From positions 1 through 64,000 of the forward strand of contig JACKPO010000001.1 of assembly GCA_024233515.1 (NCBI GenBank): 64,000 nucleotides of DNA. The letters are read 5' to 3'. The stretch's first letter is position 1. Each line of letters starts with the position of its first letter. Shown one piece after another: positions 42,465 through 50,974 of the stretch. The translations under genes were made by a program, and so were the position numbers. The notes beneath the pieces are model-generated. The model made no database searches and had not been told where the DNA came from. It worked only from the letters and a program-made list of their open reading frames with translations. Origin of the DNA: Chlamydiales bacterium (lineage in GTDB: Bacteria > Chlamydiota > Chlamydiia > Chlamydiales > Simkaniaceae).

Positions 42465-43976
42465 ATGTCATTGCTTAGGAAGTTTTTTGATTTTCAACTC
42501 GAGCAAACGGCGGAAGGAAAAAAGCTCCACCGCCTACGTCCACTTGTGTCTGCACTCGACACTTTTTTCTATGAGGTACCGATCCGGACAAAGCAAGGGC
42601 CTCACATCCGTGATATCATCGATTTAAAGCGGTGGATGATGGTTGTGGTCTATGCTCTTGTTCCTTGTATTTTGGTCGCAATATGGAATAGCGGTGTGCA
42701 AGGATTTGTCTACGGATCTGGACGAGTCGATCTTTATGAGGCTTATCTCAGTGCTTCTGAATCATTCGGGGGCTACTTTTGTTTTGCAAAGGTGCATTTT
42801 TTCTCCATTGTGGGAAAAGGGTTGATCGCCTTTCTTCCGGTCATGCTGATTTCTTATGCCGTGGGAGGTTTTTGGGAGGTCCTGTTCGCCATCATTCGAC
42901 GTCATGAGGTGTCGGAAGGATTTTTAGTCACGGGGATGCTTTTTGCTCTCATCCTCCCCTCAACGATCCCTTATTGGATGGTCGCAATTGGGGTCTCTGC
43001 AGGGGTGGTGATTGGGAAAGAGCTTTTTGGCGGAACAGGGATGAACATCCTTAACCCTGCTCTCGTCTGTCGCGCTTTTCTCTTCTTTGCATTTCCCACA
43101 AAGATGACCGGAAATGTGTGGGTGGGAACGAACCCAACAGAGATCGGACAAAGCGTCCAACGGATGAACCAAGAATTAGGGGAAATCGATGGGATCACAC
43201 AGGCGTCCATTCTCAATCGTTTTAATATGAGCAATGAGATCAAACGGGTTCATGTCGATGCGATTGGAACCTCTTATGGAATCGCTCCCGAGACGCAAGG
43301 GGTGATTGATCACCAGCTGAACTATTGGAAAAAGGGAGTGACCCTTACAACACTTACCAATGATGAGAGGAAATCGTTTGTGACGACCCCTCTTGATCAA
43401 GGAGGTTTGGGACTCTCTCCCGATTATTATGACGATGCGGTCCGTTTCGCTGAATTCCGCTTTGAACAGGGACGTTTTACGAACGGAAATCTCTTTTTGG
43501 GTAATCGGATTGGCTCCTTAGGAGAAACTTCGATCCTAGCGGCTCTTTTGGGAGCCTTTCTATTGATCTATACACGTATTGGATCATGGAGAACGATGGC
43601 GGGAGTTGCTATCGGCGCTTTCGTGACGGCCCTTCTTTTTGAGTGGGGCGCAACCCATTTTGGTCCTTATGGCGGCGCGTTTAACCCTGCAAAGTTTGCC
43701 CTTCCAGCTTACAAACATTTTTTGATCGGAAGTTTAGTTTTTGGCCTCGTTTTTATGGCAACCGATCCTGTCTCTTCCCCTTACATGAGAGGAGCAAGAT
43801 GGACCTATGGGATCTTGATCGGGATTCTTGTCATTATCATCCGTACTATCAACCCCGCCTATCCTGAAGGGGTCATGCTTGCTATCTTATTGGGCAATGT
43901 TTTTGCCCCACTTTTTGATCACAATGCCTTGAATTATCGAGTGAAAAAACGTCATGGAAAAAAAGCAATCGGTTAG
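42465..43976 (+). CDS. nqrB: Na+-translocating NADH:quinone reductase subunit B
   Basis: 503 residues, membrane subunit binding riboflavin and covalent FMN in the sodium-pumping NADH dehydrogenase. Family blocks: LDTFFYEVP, KRWMMVVVYALVPC, LILPSTIPYWMVAIGVSAGV, GKELFGGTGMNILNPAL, ATDPVSSPYM. The covalent FMN site, DG-x-SGAT in Vibrio, reads DGITQAS here with Ser248 at the acceptor position. An insertion near residues 260-330 carries VDAIGTSYGIAPETQG. Corresponds to CT278; nqrA is not adjacent. Confidence 0.96.
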   Translation: MSLLRKFFDFQLEQTAEGKKLHRLRPLVSALDTFFYEVPIRTKQGPHIRDIIDLKRWMMVVVYALVPCILVAIWNSGVQGFVYGSGRVDLYEAYLSASESFGGYFCFAKVHFFSIVGKGLIAFLPVMLISYAVGGFWEVLFAIIRRHEVSEGFLVTGMLFALILPSTIPYWMVAIGVSAGVVIGKELFGGTGMNILNPALVCRAFLFFAFPTKMTGNVWVGTNPTEIGQSVQRMNQELGEIDGITQASILNRFNMSNEIKRVHVDAIGTSYGIAPETQGVIDHQLNYWKKGVTLTTLTNDERKSFVTTPLDQGGLGLSPDYYDDAVRFAEFRFEQGRFTNGNLFLGNRIGSLGETSILAALLGAFLLIYTRIGSWRTMAGVAIGAFVTALLFEWGATHFGPYGGAFNPAKFALPAYKHFLIGSLVFGLVFMATDPVSSPYMRGARWTYGILIGILVIIIRTINPAYPEGVMLAILLGNVFAPLFDHNALNYRVKKRHGKKAIG

Positions 43977-44778
43977 TAGTCAAAAGACCCTCCTCTTCGT
44001 AGTGATTCTCTGCAGCTGCGCAGCGCTCATTCTATCGCTCGTTTCAGAAGGGCTAAAAACGCCTCAAACCCAGGCTAAGGAACTCTACAAAAGTAAACAG
44101 CTCCTTCTGGCTGCCCAGATCCTCAGTTATGAGGGACAGATCAATGGATCAAAAGCTTCTTCAGAAGAGATCCTTTCGATCGTGGAAAAAAGGTTTCTTC
44201 CTCGCCTTGTTGATGACAAGGGAATGCTCTACACTTTTGAACAAGCAGGGCTCGATCCCCAAACCTATCTGACCGAACATGCAAAGCTAGGGTATGCACA
44301 CCTTCCTTATAAGTTGATTTACGTTGTGAAAAGCGATCCCTCTTCCCCGACGCCCTATGGTTATGTGATCCCCGTGAATGGATATGGACTTTGGGATGCG
44401 ATTTATGGTTACCTAGGGCTCAAGGCAAACGGCGATACGATTTTAGGAATGACGTGGTATGACCAAAAAGAAACGCCGGGGCTTGGAGGCGAAATTTCTC
44501 TTCCCGAATGGCAAGAGCAGTTTATCGGCAAGGTGATCTTCCAAAAAAACAATCGAGGTGAAACAAACGTGACAAAAGCATCGATGGGAATCAAAGTTGT
44601 GAAAACAACGGTTGAAGAAACCTTTGGAGATCGTCCGATTGCAGCTAGTGCTGTCGATGGAATTCCTGGGGCCTCGATTACAGTGAGCGGCGTCAATGAT
44701 GCTCTCCGCACCTCACTTACTCCTTACCGCCCCTTTCTTGTCCGCGCTTATCAAGGAGAGGTTCGCATCGATGAATAA
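43954..44778 (+). CDS. nqrC: Na+-translocating NADH:quinone reductase subunit C
   Basis: 274 residues; starts 23 bp inside nqrB. One N-terminal membrane helix and a periplasmic FMN-binding domain (GYVIPVNGYGLWDAIYGYLG, QKETPGLGGEI). The flavin attachment motif SGAT of other NqrC reads VDGIPGASITVSG, with Ser241 where Thr normally carries FMN. Corresponds to CT279. Confidence 0.95.
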   Translation: MEKKQSVSSQKTLLFVVILCSCAALILSLVSEGLKTPQTQAKELYKSKQLLLAAQILSYEGQINGSKASSEEILSIVEKRFLPRLVDDKGMLYTFEQAGLDPQTYLTEHAKLGYAHLPYKLIYVVKSDPSSPTPYGYVIPVNGYGLWDAIYGYLGLKANGDTILGMTWYDQKETPGLGGEISLPEWQEQFIGKVIFQKNNRGETNVTKASMGIKVVKTTVEETFGDRPIAASAVDGIPGASITVSGVNDALRTSLTPYRPFLVRAYQGEVRIDE

Positions 44779-45406
44779 GAACAACCCCCTCTTCTTTTAT
44801 ACCGATCAACTCTGGAATAATAATCAAATCCTTGTTGCAATTTTAGGAATCTGTTCTGCCCTAGCGGTCACGATCAAGTTAAGTGTGGCATTGACGATGG
44901 GGCTTGCGGTGATGTTTGTGACAGGGTTTTCTTCCCTGTTTGTTTCCTTGATCCGCCACTTTACCCCGTCAAGTGTTCGGATGATTGCGCAACTCACCAT
45001 CATTTCTCTTTTTGTGATTATTGTTGATCAACTCCTCAAAGCCTATCTCTATGAAATGTCTCTTACACTCTCTGTTTTCGTCGGACTGATTATCACGAAC
45101 TGCCTTGTGATGGGACGGGCAGAGGCTATGGCAAAAAATGTCGCTCCCCTCCCTGCTTTTTTTGATGGACTGGGCGCTGCTTCCGGTTATGCCTTGGTCT
45201 TGCTGGGTGTGGGTTTGATCCGCGAGCTTTTTGGGTTTGGGACTCTTTTCGATGTTCAGATCATCCCTAAAGCTTGGTATGCCACTCCCGAGCATCCTGA
45301 TGCTTACGTTAACTCGAATTTGATGGCTTTAGCTCCTTCAGCTTTCTTCATTATTGGAGGGATGATTTGGCTCCGCAATCACTTTGCAAAAGAGGAGAAT
45401 AAGTAA
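44771..45406 (+). CDS. nqrD: Na+-translocating NADH:quinone reductase subunit D
   Basis: 211 residues from the ATG at 44771, which overlaps the end of nqrC by 8 bp; an earlier in-frame ATG would add residues foreign to the family. Six membrane helices with the family blocks NPLFFYTDQLWNNNQILVAI-LGICSALAV and NCLVMGRAEAMAKN. Conserved Cys in the half-membrane motif ITNCLVMGR and in LGICSALAVT fit the iron site shared with NqrE. Confidence 0.95.
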   Translation: MNKNNPLFFYTDQLWNNNQILVAILGICSALAVTIKLSVALTMGLAVMFVTGFSSLFVSLIRHFTPSSVRMIAQLTIISLFVIIVDQLLKAYLYEMSLTLSVFVGLIITNCLVMGRAEAMAKNVAPLPAFFDGLGAASGYALVLLGVGLIRELFGFGTLFDVQIIPKAWYATPEHPDAYVNSNLMALAPSAFFIIGGMIWLRNHFAKEENK

Positions 45407-46099
45407 ATGGGCCCCTATTCGATCCTGAACCTTCTTGGCCTTGCCATTCAATCTTCCCTCATCCAAAACATTCTTCTCTTCAACTTTTTGGGAATGTGTT
45501 CTTATCTTGCCTGCTCAAATCGATTGAAAACAGCAAATGGACTGGGACTGGCGGTCTTTGTCGTGATGGCGATTTCTGGGGTCCTCAACTGGATTGTCCA
45601 TGCCTATATCACAGGAGAAAACGCCCTCTCTTGGCTTAAAACCTTCGGCGTTGAGACTGCGGGAATCAACCTAGGCTTCTTGGAGTTCTTAATCTATATC
45701 TCTGTGATCGCCGCATTCGTTCAGGTCCTCGAAATTGTCATCGATAAGTTTGCACCCGCACTCTATAGAGCCCTTGGGATGTATCTTCCTTTGATTACCG
45801 TTAACTGCGCGATCCTTGGAGCCTCCCTGTTTGCAACTGTTCGCTCCTACCCCTTTATCCCCAACCTTATCTATGTGGCCTCTGCTGGCCTCGGGTGGTG
45901 GCTGGCCATTGCCCTCATTGCCTCTATTCGGGAGAAGCTCGGCTACTCTAATGTCCCCCAAGGGCTTAAAGGGATGGGGATGACCTTCATCATGACTGGC
46001 CTTATCTCATTGGCATTCATGGGTTTCGCTGGAATCGCTCTGGATAAGGTCTCAAATGAAGACACCTATCCTCTTCTTGTTCAGTCAGAAGAGAATTAA
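45407..46099 (+). CDS. nqrE: Na+-translocating NADH:quinone reductase subunit E
   Basis: 230 residues; starts on the base after the nqrD stop. Homologue of NqrD with inverted topology: FLGMCSYLACSNRLKTANGL and TVNCAILGASLF contain the conserved Cys. Ends with a short hydrophilic tail. The operon stops here without a clear terminator, and nqrF is not next to it, as in Chlamydia (CT281). Confidence 0.95.
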   Translation: MGPYSILNLLGLAIQSSLIQNILLFNFLGMCSYLACSNRLKTANGLGLAVFVVMAISGVLNWIVHAYITGENALSWLKTFGVETAGINLGFLEFLIYISVIAAFVQVLEIVIDKFAPALYRALGMYLPLITVNCAILGASLFATVRSYPFIPNLIYVASAGLGWWLAIALIASIREKLGYSNVPQGLKGMGMTFIMTGLISLAFMGFAGIALDKVSNEDTYPLLVQSEEN

Positions 46100-46129
46100 T
46101 TATAATTAATTTTTTAATTATGTTATAAT
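46096..46129 (+). promoter_or_regulatory. Extended -10 promoter with palindrome
   Basis: TATAAT at 46124-46129 preceded by TGT, an extended -10 element, and no good -35. A perfect palindrome TTAATTATAATTAA lies at 46096-46109 just upstream. It would start transcription within a few bases of the following gene's first ATG (46141). Confidence 0.55.
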
Positions 46130-46140
46130 ATTACAATCAA

Positions 46141-46914
46141 ATGAAAGAAGATAGTAATATTATGAGTATTCAATTAGAATTCAGAGGATTTCCTAATAAT
46201 ATAATTCCAGCGGTCCAGATTTTTGAAGAAACGGACGGAGCACCCCTTCCAAGAGAGATGGAAGAGGGAGGAACTATCCCAGAAGTCCAAGGCAATCTTT
46301 TGATGACTGCTTCCCTTGGAGAAGATCGGGTTACGAGAACATTCACCAGACTGACCTTAGAGGATAAAATCGTCATCCAACCGAAAACCCTCAATGGTTT
46401 TCAAAAACTGATCAATTGGCTCTTCGGAGAAGTTTTTTCAAGGCTAATGATCACCGTAGAAAAACAACCAAACAGACTCGTTAGTCGAGCGGAAGTTACC
46501 CTTCAACAACAGGAGAACCTAGTGGAAAATCCTCGCATTCTTACACGCATCACAACTAGAAATGTTAGCTATGAGCCTGTTGAAAGAATCAACGTCTACA
46601 TGTCTGGTCAAGAAGAGCCTATTATGAGAACAGACTTTGAAGGTGGCTTCGGTCCCGAAAACATCTCTTCCAAATTTTTCTCATCCGTTGCAGATACAAA
46701 ACCATACAAAATTAAAGCCATCGTGCAGCAAAACGGAAAGTGTTACTCAGGTGAGCTTAAAGTAAAGAACCCAGGGCATCTAGAGATTCAAATCGGCAAA
46801 ACTCAGACCGTTATGCACCTTTACAAAGACCGTGATAAAACGGAGCTTCTTAAATCCAAAACGCTCACACCAACTCCCTTTACACCAGAACAAGGAAATC
46901 ACCCTCTGGTCTAA
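46141..46914 (+). CDS. Hypothetical protein
   Basis: 257 residues, no signal or membrane helix. The second half has beta-rich segments (VSYEPVERINVYMSGQE, KIKAIVQQNGKCYSGELKVK, LEIQIGKTQTVMHLYKD) that look like a small carboxypeptidase-regulatory or Ig-like fold. I do not recognise it; probably lineage-specific. The ATG at 46141 leaves almost no leader, so the ATG at 46162 (MSIQLEFRGF) is an equally good start. Base composition at its 5' side is much richer in A+T than the nqr genes. Confidence 0.65.
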   Translation: MKEDSNIMSIQLEFRGFPNNIIPAVQIFEETDGAPLPREMEEGGTIPEVQGNLLMTASLGEDRVTRTFTRLTLEDKIVIQPKTLNGFQKLINWLFGEVFSRLMITVEKQPNRLVSRAEVTLQQQENLVENPRILTRITTRNVSYEPVERINVYMSGQEEPIMRTDFEGGFGPENISSKFFSSVADTKPYKIKAIVQQNGKCYSGELKVKNPGHLEIQIGKTQTVMHLYKDRDKTELLKSKTLTPTPFTPEQGNHPLV

Positions 46915-46926
46915 AAGTATCCACAT

Positions 46927-47595
46927 TTAACGTGTGCTGTTTTGTGCATAACGGAGCGCTTCTTTTTGTGTGAATGAACTAAAATGACCGGGGTGACAAG
47001 AGAACAATTCGTTCACCCCGTCCTGATTAATTTTCCCATATTCGCGAAGGGCCCATCCAATTGCTTTTTCGATGAAAAATTCCCGTTCAGAGCCTCGCTT
47101 TAGACAAAAGTCAAAAAGGAGGGAAGCATCGGTCTCCTCTTTCCATTTTAACTGAAAAAGAAGAGCGCTTCTCCTTTTCCAAAGATTCTCATCTTCAATC
47201 CAGTCGTGCATTTGTTTGATTTCTTGAGGATTTCTTTTTAGGAAAAACCCTAGGACGTTGCTTGCAAGAAGATCGACACTATCCCACCAAGAGTGGATAA
47301 TCGTTAACGCTTCAATGAAGTCAAACTTTGTCACGAGTTTCCGATATTTTTGGACTAGATCAAGGGCTGCGTAGTGAAATTCCCTCTCTTTTTTTTGATA
47401 GAGCACGTGAACCAAATGGGCTAGCTCCTCTTCAGAGTGAATAGGAAACTGATTGAAAACCTCTTTTTGTAAATCTCTTCGTTTAGGGGCGCTTAATCCC
47501 AAAAAGGGGAAATGCCCCTTCATATACGCCGCTTGCTTAGCACCATTCACAGGATCGCTGTTTTGTTTGAATGCCTTTGTTAGGTCTTCAATCAT
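46927..47595 (-). CDS. DNA alkylation repair protein, AlkD-like
   Basis: 222 residues of HEAT-like repeats. Opening GAKQAAYMKGHFPFLGLSAP-KRR matches the family, and the catalytic region SWWDSVDLLASNVLG has the Trp and Asp of AlkD, a glycosylase that removes N3/N7-alkylated purines without base flipping. Its ATG overlaps the gcvH stop as ATGA (47592-47595). Confidence 0.88.
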   Translation of the reverse strand: MIEDLTKAFKQNSDPVNGAKQAAYMKGHFPFLGLSAPKRRDLQKEVFNQFPIHSEEELAHLVHVLYQKKEREFHYAALDLVQKYRKLVTKFDFIEALTIIHSWWDSVDLLASNVLGFFLKRNPQEIKQMHDWIEDENLWKRRSALLFQLKWKEETDASLLFDFCLKRGSEREFFIEKAIGWALREYGKINQDGVNELFSCHPGHFSSFTQKEALRYAQNSTR

Positions 47596-47945
47596 TTTTC
47601 TAATGCCGACTGGTATGTCTCTTTAGGGGTTAAGGCTTCAAGCTCTTCGGGTTTTGAAAGAGTCATCTCAAAGAGATAGCCTGCCTCTTCCGGAGCCTGG
47701 TTGAGAGGAGAGGGATCTTCTCTGAGCACTTCATTGACAGCAGTGATGGTCCCTGAAACGGGGCTATAGATATCAACAGCTGCTTTTGTGGATTCGAGAA
47801 CGGCAATCTCTTCCCCTGCTTTGACCTTCTGTCCGACTTCTGGAAGTTCAATATAGACGATTTCGCCTAGCTCTTCTTGAGCCTTTTTCGAAATCCCAAC
47901 GCGCCCGTTGTCATCGATCCATTCATGCGTCTCTGCATATCTCAT
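47592..47945 (-). CDS. gcvH: Glycine cleavage H-like lipoyl protein
   Basis: 117 residues from the ATG at 47945 (MRYAETHEWID), which has GGAGG five bases upstream and overlaps the preceding stop as ATGA. Lipoyl Lys in VLESTKAAVDIYSPVSG. Corresponds to CT282. Chlamydiae keep H protein without an obvious glycine cleavage complex nearby; the lipoate ligase gene at 54893 may modify it. Confidence 0.93.
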   Translation of the reverse strand: MRYAETHEWIDDNGRVGISKKAQEELGEIVYIELPEVGQKVKAGEEIAVLESTKAAVDIYSPVSGTITAVNEVLREDPSPLNQAPEEAGYLFEMTLSKPEELEALTPKETYQSALEK

Positions 47946-48547
47946 TTTGCCTCCGTAAGATTGATGGATGCCCAAAGGGCAGGATGTTTTTCTAAATGAA
48001 AGGTGTCAGAAGAGAGATTGAAATGCATCTTCTCCCCTGATTTTTTTTGGAAGCGGTAGGTAAATCCTAAACGCTTGAATTCAGAAGGATCGTAACCGTA
48101 AAGAGCTTCTTTAGGAATCCCTACTTCAAAGAGATAGGAACTTCGTTTGGGAGTTGTCTTGACTGAAAGGAGCGACGGATCTGCAATCGGATGGCTATCG
48201 TCTCCACGGAACCGGGTGACTTCTACCCCTTCCTCTTCTTCAGGGTAAATGATGAAGTGATGACAATACCGTGTGACAACGTTCGAGTTTTTCAGATCTC
48301 GTGTATCAATGAAAAGATCGAGAAGATCTCCCTCTTCAAGAGCCAGCTTGATCTCAACTTCAAAAAAGAGTCCAGTTGGGCTCCAAAGAAGAAAAACCGT
48401 TCCTAGTTTCCCTTCTCCCGTCAAGCTTGTACCATCTGGAAGACGTCCCTTGTTAAACGATCGCTTTTGATCCATTTTGGGGACGGTAGTGCGTACCTCA
48501 AAAAAGGGGGCAGGAGAGAGAGGCTTAAGGTCTTTCAGCGCTGTCAT
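47942..48547 (-). CDS. CT283-like protein with carbohydrate-binding-type beta fold
   Basis: 201 residues, no signal peptide. The middle (GTVFLLWSPTGLFFEVEIKL, DLLDLFIDTRDLKNSNVV, CHHFIIYPEE) resembles the CBM9/DOMON type of beta sandwich, though this is a by-eye judgement. It lies next to gcvH, where C. trachomatis has hypothetical CT283. Its first 23 bp overlap the end of the PpiD-like gene and its stop overlaps gcvH. Confidence 0.72.
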   Translation of the reverse strand: MTALKDLKPLSPAPFFEVRTTVPKMDQKRSFNKGRLPDGTSLTGEGKLGTVFLLWSPTGLFFEVEIKLALEEGDLLDLFIDTRDLKNSNVVTRYCHHFIIYPEEEEGVEVTRFRGDDSHPIADPSLLSVKTTPKRSSYLFEVGIPKEALYGYDPSEFKRLGFTYRFQKKSGEKMHFNLSSDTFHLEKHPALWASINLTEAK

Positions 48548-50858
48548 GGGTCAATGCAATCACTTGTTTCTCTTTGAAAAGATCAAGAAGCTCGGACATC
48601 AATAACTTTTCAACTTCGCGAGAGAGGATCTTTTGTCCTCGCTTCATCTCTGTATTAAAGTTTCCATCTGGTCCCGATTTTTCCTTTAAGTGGAAGAACG
48701 AGAGGCGGCCATTAGGGCTTTCCTGAACATTTGACCAGCTCTTTTCAACCATCGAAAAAATATCGGAAGAGACCCAGGGATGTTTCTCGTGATTTTTCAC
48801 CACTTTTTCTTCTCTTACAAGAGACCAGAGTCCATCTTCCTTCAGAAAGTGACTTTGATCCCCTATTTTGCGGATCTCTTTTTCTGCTAGTGCAAGGTAA
48901 GGATAGAAGCGGTACTTAGGATAAAACCCATCAAGATCTTGTTCTCTTCCTTCTGGGAGAGCCACTCCTAAAGCAGCTACCTCCTTTTCGATCGCTTTTA
49001 GTTGATCCTGATAGAGAATGCGGCCAATCTCATTCTTAACTTCGTCAAAAGGCTTCCAGTCATTTCCTTCTGTCTTAAACACCGCTGGATTTTTAAGACG
49101 GACCTCTTTGTAGGCTTTTTCTAAATGGACATCGAGAAGGCGGTCTAATATCCCGTCCTGATCTGCTTCCTGATAGGTCAGCACCTTCTTTTCTAAATCT
49201 CTTTCTAAAAGATGAAAGCGGTAGTAGGCTTTCCCATCTGGAGAATACCTTTCCAAGGATTGACGCGCTTTCAAGGCTTCTGGATTCACTTCAAGCTGCC
49301 CTTTTATTGCAGCTGACAAAAAGAGCTGATAAAGTTCATGATTCCCATAAGGTGAGATCTCTCCCTCTTTTGATGCTTTAAGCTCTTTTGTCACAAAGTG
49401 CTTTTGGCTGAGAGCTTCATCAATCCATTCTGGATGAGCAAGAGCAATCTGAGCTCGAGAATACTTGTCGATATTCCGTCTTAATTCGGGATCAATCCCT
49501 TCTAGAGCCGCATAATACCCTTCCGCATCCTTTCCCTTCTTCAGCGCAAGCTTGGGAAACTCTTTTTCTAAACGTTCGTAGTTCTCTTTTTCAAGTTGCC
49601 ATTCCCACATCTCCTTGAGACTCACATTGAGGGCAACTTCCTCTAGAGCAACTTCTGCGACTTCAACCGTAAAACGTTGTCTTACAAGATCAGGACACTT
49701 CTTTTCCACCTGCGTCGGTTTCGCAAAGTCCTGAGGAAGGGTAAGCCCTCTTTTTCCATTTTCAGCCACTTGATCAAGGTAATACTCGAGCTTCATCAGA
49801 GCAGAGAAGTCTTTCAATTCAAGAGACTCAGGAAGATGATAGAGCTCCACTTCGGCAGATTTCGAAGCAAATCCATAAAACGTTTGATAAACATGAGGAT
49901 CGACAAACACTGCGCCACCACTATCATCAAAGAGACGTCTAAAGAGAAGGACCGTTTGCCACAGCTCAACCATCTCTTTTTCATTGACCCCTAATGCTCG
50001 TTGCTGCTGCTTCCAAAGCTCAGCGACTTGATCTTGGGAGACCTCTGCTTTACGCATTTGAGCTTGGAGGGTTTCATACCCCTGCTTAATCAGATCAACG
50101 CGGGCCTCTTCGTAGGTGACTTTATACCCCTTCTCCTTGGCATAAGCCGCTGCATTGAGAATAAATTGTGCAGAAAGCTCAACAAAACGGGGACCAAACC
50201 AATCTTCGATCGATGCACACCGAAAGAGATTTAAGTTTGCTCGGGGTAGACCCGGATCGGGTTGAATCCATTCATAGTGTTTTTCCTGAAACATCAAATA
50301 TTCACGCAGAATATTCGAAGGAAAGGCCGTTTCTCCCAGGTAGAGATCAACAAGAAGATTGAACGTCTCAGGAGTCATCTCTTTCGTGTTTCGGAATTTT
50401 TCAAGGTTACTTTTTTGCGCGGGAAGGACCTGCGACCAAAGATTCTCCACGCTGATGAAGGGAGCCATGGGGTGAACATAGGGACGAAACTCTTTGTGAT
50501 GCTCCATCTTTTCCGTAAGATCCCCTCGAAGCTCATCAAAATAGGCATGAACGAGGAGGGTTCCCACTCCTGATCCCATCAAGTCATGACGAATCACACC
50601 ATTATTGAAAAAGTTGGGCATCACCCCTTTCTCAGCTAGGGCGATATCACTTCGATCGCTTGCGATAAACCGGATCATCCGATCGACATCACTCTTCATG
50701 AGTTTTGCCCCGTCAATCGTCTTACCGATCACTTTATCTTCGATCTTTCCGGGTTGATTGAGAGTTTGAAAGGTTCCAAAAAAGGAGAAGGAGATCACAA
50801 TCACAACTGCGATCACAATAAAAAAATACCGTTGATACTTACGAAAAAAATCTAACAT
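48525..50858 (-). CDS. PpiD/SurA_N-like membrane-anchored chaperone
   Basis: 777 residues. N-terminal membrane helix in a context typical of PpiD (MLDFFRKYQRYFFIVIAVVI, VISFSFFGTF), then a long helical, charged periplasmic part. Helical segments such as AKEKGYKVTYEEARVDLIKQ and SAQFILNAAAYAKEKGY resemble SurA_N chaperone domains. No clear parvulin domain is visible, so isomerase activity is doubtful. Probably helps fold outer membrane proteins. Overlaps the CT283-like gene by 23 bp. Confidence 0.7.
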   Translation of the reverse strand: MLDFFRKYQRYFFIVIAVVIVISFSFFGTFQTLNQPGKIEDKVIGKTIDGAKLMKSDVDRMIRFIASDRSDIALAEKGVMPNFFNNGVIRHDLMGSGVGTLLVHAYFDELRGDLTEKMEHHKEFRPYVHPMAPFISVENLWSQVLPAQKSNLEKFRNTKEMTPETFNLLVDLYLGETAFPSNILREYLMFQEKHYEWIQPDPGLPRANLNLFRCASIEDWFGPRFVELSAQFILNAAAYAKEKGYKVTYEEARVDLIKQGYETLQAQMRKAEVSQDQVAELWKQQQRALGVNEKEMVELWQTVLLFRRLFDDSGGAVFVDPHVYQTFYGFASKSAEVELYHLPESLELKDFSALMKLEYYLDQVAENGKRGLTLPQDFAKPTQVEKKCPDLVRQRFTVEVAEVALEEVALNVSLKEMWEWQLEKENYERLEKEFPKLALKKGKDAEGYYAALEGIDPELRRNIDKYSRAQIALAHPEWIDEALSQKHFVTKELKASKEGEISPYGNHELYQLFLSAAIKGQLEVNPEALKARQSLERYSPDGKAYYRFHLLERDLEKKVLTYQEADQDGILDRLLDVHLEKAYKEVRLKNPAVFKTEGNDWKPFDEVKNEIGRILYQDQLKAIEKEVAALGVALPEGREQDLDGFYPKYRFYPYLALAEKEIRKIGDQSHFLKEDGLWSLVREEKVVKNHEKHPWVSSDIFSMVEKSWSNVQESPNGRLSFFHLKEKSGPDGNFNTEMKRGQKILSREVEKLLMSELLDLFKEKQVIALTHDSAERP

Positions 50859-50974
50859 GCCACGTTTCCAATCGCGTTAAAAAACATGTCATCGTACCAA
50901 ACTTCGCTCTTTCGCGCAATCATCACTCTACAAAAATCATTTGACTTCAAATCCCGGCAGGTTAGGATGAAATC

